Position numbers and translations under genes: made by a program. Positions 53,356 to 62,700 of a DNA stretch of 64,000 bases are shown here, one piece after another. The DNA is from Flavobacteriales bacterium (GTDB lineage Bacteria > Bacteroidota > Bacteroidia > Flavobacteriales_D > Sanyastnellaceae), in assembly GCA_016722445.1 (NCBI GenBank), contig JADKIZ010000007.1, positions 129,700 through 193,699 of the forward strand, given 5' to 3'. Under the pieces are notes generated by a model that did not search any database, was not told the DNA's origin, and saw only the letters and a list, made by a program, of their open reading frames with translations. Position 1 is the first letter of the stretch. Each line of letters starts with the position of its first letter.

Positions 53356-53385
53356 TTAAGAACTCTATCAGTGCATTAACTTTTT

Positions 53386-53492
53386 TGGTGTCTATTGCGT
53401 TGGGGATCACCTCTTCCCATTCCGAACAGAGTAGTTAAGCCCAACAGCGCAGATGGTACTACGGTAACACGTGGGAGAGTATGTCGATGCCA
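53386..53492 (+). rRNA. rrf: 5S ribosomal RNA
   Basis: The terminal helix TGGTGTC (53386-53392) pairs with GATGCCA (53486-53492). Inside are CCTCTTCCCATTCCGAACAGAG (helix III/loop) and GGTACTACGG..CACGTGGGAGAGT. Length 107 fits 5S. It lies about 30 bp after 23S and is followed directly by a terminator. Its 3' three quarters are the parent of the degenerate repeats downstream. Confidence 0.95.
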
Positions 53493-53500
53493 CTTTTCGA

Positions 53501-53531
53501 AAACCCCTGGATGATTTCCAGGGGTTTTTGT
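53501..53531 (+). terminator. rRNA operon terminator
   Basis: AAACCCCTGG (53501-53510), loop ATGATTT, CCAGGGGTTT (53518-53527), then T-run. It is copied after each downstream repeat unit (about 53731, 53964, 54195, 54427), with one or two changes in the left arm. Confidence 0.88.
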
Positions 53532-53538
53532 TTTTATA

Positions 53539-54600
53539 CCCTTTTTTCTTCAAAATATTCTCTTCCCATTCCGATCCACCGCGGCGGATAAGCCCAACAG
53601 CGCAGATGGTACTACGGTAACACGTGGGAGAGTCCCGAGGCGCTTCAATTTCGGGATGGATATCCGTAGATTCAAATCTCGCTTCGCGATTTTGAATCAA
53701 CGGCTATCACATATGTCGATGCCACTTTCGAAAACTCCTGGATGATTTCCAGGGGTTTTTGTTTTTATACCCTTTTTTCTTCAAAATATTCTCTTCCCAT
53801 TCCGATCCGCCGCGGCGGATAAGCCCAACAGCGCAGATGGTACTACGGTAACACGTGGGAGAGCCCCGAGGCGCTTCGCTTTCGGGATGGATATCCGTAG
53901 ATTCAAATCTCGCTTCGCGAATTTGAATCAACTGCTATCACATATGTCGATGCCACTTTTCGAAAACCCCTGGATGATTTCCAGGGGTTTTTGTTTTTAT
54001 ACCCTTTTTTCTTCAAAATATTCTCTTCCCATTCCGATCCACCGCGGCGGATAAGCCCAACATCGCAGATGGCACTACGGTAACACGTGGGAAAGCCCCG
54101 AGGCGCTTCAATTTCGGGATGGATATCCGTAGATTCAAATCTCGCTTCGCGATTTTGAATCAACGGCTATCACATATGTCGATGCCACTTTTCGAAAACC
54201 CTTGGATGATTTCCAGGGGTTTTTGTTTTTATACGAATTTTTCTTCGAAAATTCTCTTCCCATTCCGATCCGCGGCGGCGGATAAGCCCAACAGCGCAGA
54301 TGGTACTACGGTAACACGTGGGAGAGTCCCGAGGCGTTTCACTTTCGGGATGGATATCCGTAGATTCAAATCTCGCTTCGCGATTTTGAATCAACGGCTA
54401 TCACATATGTCGATGCCACTTTTCGAAAACCCTTGGATGATTTCCAGGGGTTTTTGTTTTTATATGAATCTTTTCTTTAAAAATTCTCTTCTCATTCCGA
54501 TCCGCTGCTTCGGAAATACTCATCATCTGCGATGGTATTGTGGCTACATCTGGGATTGCCCCGAATCAATTGAATTTCGGAATGATTCTCTGTATTACCC
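53539..54600 (+). repeat. Tandem array of 5S-derived repeats, about 231 bp per unit
   Basis: Four units (231-232 bp) and a fifth decayed one. Each starts with a T-rich leader, then 5S-derived sequence from CTCTTCCCATTCCGA (53560, 53791, 54023, 54254, decayed at 54486) through CCCAACAGCGCAGATGG..CACGTGGGAGAG, is interrupted by a palindromic insert of about 79 bp, resumes with ATGTCGATGCCACTTT (the 5S 3' end) and finishes with the 5S terminator. The 5S first 25 or so bases are missing and the loop GAACAGAGTAGTTA is replaced by GATCCGCCGCGGCGGATA or close variants. No ORF here is convincing. The units cannot form normal 5S because the 5' strand of helix I is absent. Confidence 0.85.
53634..53712 (+). 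mobile_element. Palindromic insert interrupting each 5S-derived unit
   Basis: About 79 bp between GGGAGAGT and ATGTCGATGCC, absent from the true 5S. It has CCCGA../..TCGGG, GGATATCC, and a long hairpin 53664-53703: CCGT.GATTCAAA..TCGC-TTC-GCGA..TTTGAATC.ACGG. The same insert, with few changes, is at the same place in the next three units, so it was present before amplification. It looks like a small REP/MITE-like element; transposition is inferred only from the clean interruption. Confidence 0.5.
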
Positions 54601-54715
54601 GCCTTACATAAATATCATACAACATAGATAGACTTGAGATGAAAGCTGCAACGGTGGCTTTTTTGCTGACGTGTTCACATTTTGTTTGATGATCGATTGG
54701 TTAGAAATACTTTCA

Positions 54716-55435
54716 ATGAAAAAAAAATACCATTTGCCTGTTTCTCTAATTGGATTGATTTGCCTTCATCTGTTTCTTACTGGTTGTAAGCATGATCCAA
54801 GTGAGGAGGTAATAAACGAAATTCTTACCACTGAAGAAATTGAGCCAGTTGGTCATATGGCCGTAGATCCAACTTCGCACTCGTTCATCTTTCGCACAAA
54901 TGGTGGCGGAACTATTTATGTTCGTTTAAATGAGGTACCTGAAATAAAAATCTCACATGATGATTATGAGGGATTTCAACTTGATTTCTGGGGATCAACG
55001 CCGGATGATGCTTCGTTTTACGGCATGCATGAAAGCCTAAATTGGAAACATCTAAAGGATCGGTTGTCGAATACGAGAACAATCATTTTTCCTGATGGTG
55101 CAAAATTGACCATGATTGCTGACGGAGTGGAGGGGCCGCTGATTTCAGTAAGCATTTATGATATGAATGAAAGTCATCGAATTGATATTCAAAGAAAAGA
55201 ACTGATTCATAGTTCAGGGAACTTGACTGTAGCAGAAGAATTGGAAATACAGGAAGCAGATGGAGAAGTTGGTGGATTTGAGTTCACGGAAACCGGATTG
55301 ATTTACTTCAATTCGTTTATTGAAACGACGCCTGGCATTCTTGAATATGATTATTATCTGCTCGGTGAACTCCTATTCGATTCACCTAATGCCGTCCTTG
55401 ATCATTACGATGATCCAAGATTCGATCATACCTGA
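54716..55435 (+). CDS. Hypothetical lipoprotein
   Basis: 239 residues from ATG 54716, which starts a lipoprotein signal (MKKKYHLPVSLIGLICLHLFLTGC, Cys 24). The mature part is acidic and beta-rich (HSFIFRTNGGGTIYVRL, YEGFQLDFWGSTPDDASFY), with no family that I recognise. It is probably anchored in the outer or inner membrane. The position between a 5S-repeat array and an adhesin locus does not suggest a function. The C-terminus ends DHYDDPRFDHT. Confidence 0.65.
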   Translation: MKKKYHLPVSLIGLICLHLFLTGCKHDPSEEVINEILTTEEIEPVGHMAVDPTSHSFIFRTNGGGTIYVRLNEVPEIKISHDDYEGFQLDFWGSTPDDASFYGMHESLNWKHLKDRLSNTRTIIFPDGAKLTMIADGVEGPLISVSIYDMNESHRIDIQRKELIHSSGNLTVAEELEIQEADGEVGGFEFTETGLIYFNSFIETTPGILEYDYYLLGELLFDSPNAVLDHYDDPRFDHT

Positions 55436-55509
55436 ACATAAAAGAATCTTTTTTTTGAGTTTCCCAATTCCGGTAAACCAATAAACGAAAACTTTAATAC
55501 AGAAGTGCA

Positions 55510-55728
55510 GTGGAATTCATACACCGTGAAATCCCATCGAATACTAATATTCCGAATTCTCGCGCGAGGCGATGCTCAATTCTGGTGATTCCACAATCAT
55601 GGGAAAAATTAGACCATGTCTGTGACCATCTGTACAAGGCAGAGCTTACTTATGAGTTCGATGATTGAGGAAATTTTGTTTACTATGGCGCACTGAATTT
55701 CATTGATGTGATTGAATTCAGTATCTAA
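55510..55728 (+). pseudogene. Possible remnant of a small gene with internal TGA
   Basis: From GTG 55510 the frame reads VEFIHREIPSNTNIPNS.., then ILVIPQSWEKLDHVCDHLY.., a TGA at 55666, then GNFVYYGALNFIDVIEFSI and TAA. The residues around the TGA look coding, so this may be a 72-codon remnant with one nonsense change. No ATG and no family recognised. Confidence 0.3.
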
Positions 55729-55768
55729 GATTTTCGCCAGTATTCTCGAATGAATTCAAAACAATAAA

Positions 55769-55800
55769 AAAAACGCCATCCAATGCGGATGGCGTTTTTT
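55769..55800 (-). terminator. Bidirectional rho-independent terminator
   Basis: ACGCCATCC (55773-55781), loop AATGC, GGATGGCGT (55787-55795), with A-run before and T-run after. It lies 17 bp beyond the stop of the PorP/SprF gene. Confidence 0.88.
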
Positions 55801-55816
55801 ATTGATACTATTTTCT

Positions 55817-56752
55817 TTAGAAATACTTCGCTGAAGTGATCCTTTTCACTTTGCTGTTCAAAGCATACTTCAAGCTGAGTTCATGGGTTCCGTAGTTTGT
55901 CCGGAACAATGAATTTGTAGCGAATTCAAGCGCATAACCAAATGAAAATTGGTTTTCCATTTGCATTTGGAACATCAAACCTGCACTCTGTGCCACATAA
56001 TAGTATGCACCGAAAGTGTAGTTCTTTTGTAAAATGCATGTGGCATATGCGCCAAGTGTCAAAGGAGAATTGATGCTTGATAACATAGCCAAGTTGTATG
56101 TCAACAACATGTCTGAATTGATCTTATGAAGATATCCGCCATTCAGATATATTGTTCGGAAACTGTTCTGTTTGAAGTTCTGCATTGGTGCATTGTCTTT
56201 CGAAACAGATTGAATGGAAAGCAGTTTGGGGATAGAAACACCGGCGTAATAGTCATTGTTTGAGTAAAACATTCCAAATCCGAAATTGGGAGTGAAGTAT
56301 CCTTTGGTATTGGTCAAAAGTGCATCATCTTGTACACCTACAATATCGCTGTATGATTGTAAATCTGTAAGATTCACCTGATACAATTGAGCTCCTGCTG
56401 ATAAGCCCCAGGAAATGGTCGACTTATTGTTCAATTTAAGCCTGTAGGAAAAATAGCTTGCTAACTCCATCTTTGATACAGGTCCAATTTTATTGTTGAT
56501 GAATGCACCACCTACCGCAAATTCTTTGGTCGAAAGTGGCGTGTCATAGCTGATGAGACTTGTCATAGGTGCTCCTTTAAAGCCAGTCCACTGTTGGCGA
56601 TGCGCGATATTGATGATGCCTCGCTCACGATACCCGGTATAACCCGGGTTGATCGTGAGTTTGTTGAATGCGATCTGATTGATCATACCTTCTTGCTGTG
56701 CAGACACAACCATCGGAAGTATTACTGCGATTATTGCAATGATCTTTTTCAT
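55817..56752 (-). CDS. PorP/SprF family type IX secretion outer-membrane protein
   Basis: 311 residues, intact. Signal peptide MKKIIAIIAVILPMVVSAQ, then the family opening EGMINQIAFNKLTINPGYTGYRERG and the HRQQWTGFKGAPMTSLISYD block, followed by barrel strands ending in THELSLKYAL. It follows the giant HYR adhesin by 40 bp on the same strand and is likely its dedicated partner for T9SS delivery or anchoring. A bidirectional terminator closes the unit. Confidence 0.92.
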   Translation of the reverse strand: MKKIIAIIAVILPMVVSAQQEGMINQIAFNKLTINPGYTGYRERGIINIAHRQQWTGFKGAPMTSLISYDTPLSTKEFAVGGAFINNKIGPVSKMELASYFSYRLKLNNKSTISWGLSAGAQLYQVNLTDLQSYSDIVGVQDDALLTNTKGYFTPNFGFGMFYSNNDYYAGVSIPKLLSIQSVSKDNAPMQNFKQNSFRTIYLNGGYLHKINSDMLLTYNLAMLSSINSPLTLGAYATCILQKNYTFGAYYYVAQSAGLMFQMQMENQFSFGYALEFATNSLFRTNYGTHELSLKYALNSKVKRITSAKYF

Positions 56753-56792
56753 GTTCTTTCTTTTTTAGAAGTTATTTATTGATGGTTGTGTA

Positions 56793-59700
56793 TTAATAGC
56801 TGAGGTAAATGAATCCTTTCATGAGTTTTGATCCATCACCGAGATCCAAAGTGTAGTAGTAAGTATCCTGAGGCAGCAATCCGCTTCCAATGGTGAGTTT
56901 CGCTTGTGACTTACCATCCCACTTGGATTCGAATCCATTGCTTTCAAATACTTTATGTCCACGTTTGGTGAAGATTTGAAGATGACAGTTCGGATATTTC
57001 TCAATACCGGCGATCTGAAGTACATCGTTCACACCATCACCATTTGGAGTGATCACTTCAGGTACATCCAACTCAAGCGGACAAGCAACATTGACATAAA
57101 CATAACCCGTGTCAACAGCATCATAGATATCGGTAATCACATAAGTGATGGTATCCATACCACAGAACACAGTTGGATCTGCGTCATAGAAGATGAGTCC
57201 ATCAGCCTGGTAAGTTATATTTCCTATTGCTGCTGATGCTGAGATCACAGAAATACTGTCACCATCGACATCAAAGTCATTTCCAAGAACATTGATGTTT
57301 ACGTATGGATTCAGAATATCGGCATTCAAAGAATCATCCACAGCTGTTGGTTCATTGTTGACAAGGATGTTGAATGAGCATGTATCAACAAGTCCATATG
57401 TGTCCACTGCTTCGAAACTTACTTGAGTCCATCCGTGTTGGAAGAGTCCTCCAGGTAATTCACCTTCAAACAGATTCAACATAGCGCCGCAGTTGTCAAT
57501 GACTTCCGGCAATTCGTAATCTACGATTGTTCCATCGAGTTCAGGGTCATTCACAATGATATTCTCATTACAAACGATTTCTGGTGCGATGGTGTCAGCA
57601 ACCATTACAGTGAAACTGCAGGTTACAATTGCACCATCGAAATCTGTCAGTTGATATACCACTTCAGTATTACCAACAGGGAAGAGTTCACCTGAAGCCA
57701 ATCCTGAGATCATCACAGGATCACCATTTGCTGTAGAACAGTTATCAGTGATTGTTGGAACGTTATATGTTACAATCGCACCACACTGATCTGACTCAGT
57801 TGTTGCATTGATATCATCGGTGCAGTTCAGTACAGATGGTTCATTGTCTACAACTTCAATCTGGAAGTTACAATCTACAGAATTACCACTTGCATCAACG
57901 AATTCGTAGGTCATTTGATGAATACCTACTGTGAAGAATTCACCGCTTGCAAGACCGTTTATTAGGTTGGTATCTGTGATGTTACAATTGTCAATGACTT
58001 CTGGTAAAGTGTAGTTTACAATAGCACCACAAAGTCCTGCGTCGTTGTTCACAGTCATATCTGCATTGCACGCAATTATAGTTGGAGCAATGGTGTCAGT
58101 TACGATGATCACTTGTTCGCAAGTTGTTGTATTACCACTTCCGTCGGCTACCGCCCAAGTAATGGTTGATGTTCCTGGGAAGATGAATTCAGGAGCGTTA
58201 TTGTTAACTGTTGCAACAGTGCAATTATCTGAAGTCAACGGTATCGCCAGGAGAGCTGATGGATATCCGCATTGGTCGTTTGTACTATACACTTCAAGTG
58301 TATCTGGACACACGATTTCAGGCATGATAACATCACTCACCTGTACCATTTGGCTACAAGTTGCTGTGTTACCGTTTTCATTGGTTACAGTCCAAATTAC
58401 TTCTGTCGTACCTAATGGGAATTGAGCAGGTGCATCGTTGATCACATCAAGTGGTGCGCATGAGAAGCCAGTAACAGGAGTGCCAAGATCAACTGTTGCA
58501 ACACAACTTGCAGCATCAGTAGTAACGTTCAGGTCAGAAGGACAAATGATTGATGGTAGAACGTTATCCAACACTGTCACTGTTTGGTCGCAAGTAGATG
58601 AATTACCATGAATGTCTGTCACTGTCCATGTCACTGTTGTCGATCCGACAGGGAATACTGAAGGTGCATTGTTTGTCACAGATGCTACACCGCAGTTATC
58701 ATCAGTCGCTGGACTTCCAAGATCAACGTTAATTGCTGTACAGTTCGATTGGTTGATGGTCGTAGTTACATCAGCAGGACAAGTAATAGTCGGCAATTGA
58801 ACATCTAGAACAGTTACCACTTGAGTACATGTTGCAGAGTTGCCGTTGATGTCAACCACAGTCCACACCACGTTGGTAGAACCAACAGGGAATGAAGCAG
58901 GAGCATCATTGGTTACAGAAGCTACTGAGCAGTTATCAGCAGTGATAGGTGAACCAAGATCCACACCAATTGCAGCGCAAGCAGCATCGTCGGCGTTGAC
59001 GGTCACATCACCAGGACAAGTAATGGTTGGCAATTGATTATCGAGTACGATCACTACTTGAATACAAGTTGATGAGTTACCATTAGCGTCGGTGACAGTC
59101 CATACCACATTGGTTGAACCAACAGGGAATGAAACCGGTGCATCATTGGTGATTGTGATACTTCCGCAATTGTCTGCAGCTGTTGGTGTGCCTAGATCAA
59201 CGTTGGTTGCTTCACAGCTTCCATTGTCGGCATCTACAGTTACATCAGCAGGACATGTAATGGTTGGATTTTCATCATCCGTAACGGTGACAATTTGTGT
59301 ACAAGTCGCAACATTTCCTGAAGAATCTGTTACCGTCCAGGTTACAGAAGTTGGACCTGCTGGGAAGATGGTAGGTGCGTCATTCGTAACAGAAGCTATA
59401 CTGCAATTGTCTGATGTTATCGCATTACCCAAATCTACATTGGTTGCGTCGCATGAACCAGCATCTGGAGATACAACCAGATCGCCAGGACAAGTAATGG
59501 TTGGCAATTGATTGTCGAGAACAGTTACTACTTGAGTACATGTTGCAGAGTGGCCGTTGATGTCAACCACAGTCCACACCACGTTGGTAGAACCAACAGG
59601 GAATGAAGCAGGAGCATCATTGGTCACAGAAGCAACTGTACAGTTGTCAGCAGTGATAGGTGAACCAAGATCAACACCAGTTGCAGCACAAGCAGCATCG

Positions 59701-62700
59701 TCGGCGTTAATGGTTACATCACCAGGACAAGTAATGGTTGGCAGTTGATTATCTGTTACAGTTACTACTTGAGTACATGTAGCCACATTACCAGAAGCAT
59801 CGGTTACAGTCCACACCACGTTGGTAGAACCAACAGGGAATGAAGCAGGCGCATCGTTGGTGACAGAAGCAACAGTACAGTTGTCAGCAGTGATAGGTGA
59901 ACCAAGATCCACACCAGTTGCAGCACAAGCAGCAACATCGGCGTTAACGGTTACATCACTTGGACAAGTAATGGTTGGCAATTGAATATCAAGAACAGTT
60001 ACCACTTGAGTACATGTTGCAGAGTTGCCGTTGATGTCAACCACAGTCCACACCACGTTAGTAGAACCAACAGGGAATGAAGCAGGAGCATCATTGGTCA
60101 CTGAAGCAACAGTACAGTTGTCAGCAGTGATAGGTGAACCAAGATCCACACCAGTTGCAGCACAAGCAGCATCGTCGGCGTTAACGGTCACATCAGCAGG
60201 ACAAGTAATGGTTGGCAATTGATTGTCGAGAACAGTTACTACTTGAGTACATGTAGCAGAGTTGCCGTTGATGTCAACCACGGTCCACACCACGTTGGTA
60301 GATCCAACAGGGAATGAAGCTGGAGCATCATTGGTCACGGAAGCAACAGTACAGTTGTCAGCAGTGATAGGTGAACCAAGATCAACACCAGTAGCAGCGC
60401 AAGCAGCATCGTCGGCGTTAACGGTCACATCACCAGGACAAGTAATGGTTGGCAATTGAATATCGAGAACAGTTACTACTTGAGTACATGTAGCCATGTT
60501 TCCAGAAGCATCGGTTACAGTCCATACCACGTTGGTAGAACCAACAGGGAATGAAGCAGGTACATCATTGGTCACCGAAGCAACAGTACAGTTGTCAGCA
60601 GTGATAGGTGAACCAAGATCAACACCAGTTGCAGCACAAGCGGCATCGTCGGCATTCACGGTCACATCGCCAGGACAAGTAATGGTTGGCAATTGATTGT
60701 CGAGAACAGTTACCACTTGAGTACATGTTGCAGAGTTGCCGTTGATGTCAACCACGGTCCATACCACGTTGGTAGTTCCAACAGGGAATGAAGCAGGCGC
60801 ATCATTGGTCACTGAAGCAACAGTACAGTTGTCAGCAGTGATCGGTGAACCAAGATCAACACCAGTTGCAGCACAAGCAGCATCGTCGGCATTAACGGTC
60901 ACATCACCAGGACAAGTAATGGTTGGCAATTGATTATCAAGAACAGTTACCACTTGAGTACATGTAGCAGAGTTGCCGTTGATGTCAACCACGGTCCACA
61001 CCACGTTGGTAGAACCAACAGGGAATGAAGCAGGCGCATCATTGGTCACAGAAGCAACATTACAGTTGTCAGCAGTGATAGGTGAACCAAGATCAACACC
61101 AGTAGCAGCGCAAGCAGCATCGTCGGCGTTAACGGTCACATCACTTGGACAAGTAATGGTTGGCAATTGAATATCAAGAACAGTTACCACTTGAGTACAT
61201 GTAGCCGTGTTTCCAGAGGCATCAGTTACTGTCCACACCACGTTGGTAGAACCAACAGGGAATGAAGCAGGGGCATCATTGGTCACCGAAGCAACAGTAC
61301 AGTTGTCAGCAGTGATAGGTGAACCAAGATCAACACCAGTAGCAGCACAAGCAGCATCGTCGGCGTTAACGGTCACATCACCAGGACAAGTAATGGTTGG
61401 CAATTGATTGTCGAGAACAGTTACTACTTGAGTACATGTTGCAGAGTTGCCGTTGATGTCAACCACAGTCCATACTACGTTGGTAGAACCAACAGGGAAT
61501 GAAGCAGGAGCATCATTGGTCACAGAAGCAACAGTACAGTTGTCAGCAGTGATAGGTGAACCAAGATCAACACCAGTTGCAGCACAAGCAGCATCGTCGG
61601 CATTAACGGTCACATCACCAGGACAAGTAATGGTTGGCAATTGATTGTCGAGAACAGTTACTACTTGAGTACATGTAGCGGAGTTGCCGTTGATGTCAAC
61701 CACGGTCCATACCACGTTGGTTGAACCAACAGGGAATGAAGCAGGAGCATCATTGGTCACTGAAGCAACAGTACAGTTGTCAGCAGTGATAGGTGAACCA
61801 AGATCAACACCAGTTGCAGCACAAGCAGCATCGTCGGCGTTCACGGTCACATCAGCAGGACAAGTAATGGTTGGCAATTGAATATCAAGAACAGTTACTA
61901 CTTGAGTACAAGTAGCCACATTACCATTTGCATCAGTTACTGTCCATACCACGTTGGTAGAACCAACAGGGAATGAAGCAGGAGCATTATTGGTTACTGA
62001 AGCAACAGTACAGTTGTCAGCAGTGATAGGTGAACCAAGATCAACACCAGTTGCAGCACAAGCAGCATCGTCGGCATTAACGGTTACATCACCAGGACAA
62101 ATAATGGTTGGCAATTGAACATCTAGAACAGTTACCACTTGAGTACATGTTGCAGAGTTGCCGTTGATGTCAACCACAGTCCACACCACGTTGGTAGAAC
62201 CAACAGGGAATGAAGCTGGAGCATCATTGGTCACTGAAGCAACAGTACAGTTGTCAGCAGTGATAGGTGAACCAAGATCCACACCAGTTGCAGCACAAGC
62301 AGCATCGTCGGCATTAACGGTCACATCACCAGGACAAGTAATGGTTGGCAATTGATTGTCGTGAACAGTTACTACTTGAGTACATGTAGCGGAGTTGCCG
62401 TTGATGTCAACCACGGTCCATACCACGTTGGTAGATCCAACAGGGAATGAAGCAGGGGCATCACTGGTCACAGAAGCTACAGTACAGTTATCTGCAGTGA
62501 TCGGTGAACCAAGATCAACACCAGTTGCAGCACAAGCAGCATCGTCGGCGTTAACGGTCACATCACCAGGACAAGTAATGGTTGGCAGTTGAATATCGAG
62601 AACAGTTACTACTTGAGTACATGTAGCCATGTTTCCAGAAGCATCGGTTACAGTCCACACCACGTTGGTAGAACCAACAGGGAATGAAGCAGGAGCATTG

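Larger units (their letters stand above)
55436..55816. other. Intergenic region with possible gene remnant
   Basis: 381 bp after the lipoprotein gene. It contains the broken short frame at 55510-55728 and a terminator at 55769-55800; I see nothing else. Confidence 0.5.

Noticed and set aside
53407..54631. ORFs of 74-170 residues within the 5S-derived repeats
   Set aside because: They read through terminators, 5S sequence and palindromes and repeat with the unit. No protein family is visible.
54640..54663. AAAGC..GCTTT hairpin with T-run before the lipoprotein gene as a terminator
   Set aside because: The stem is only 5 bp with a long loop; too weak to call.
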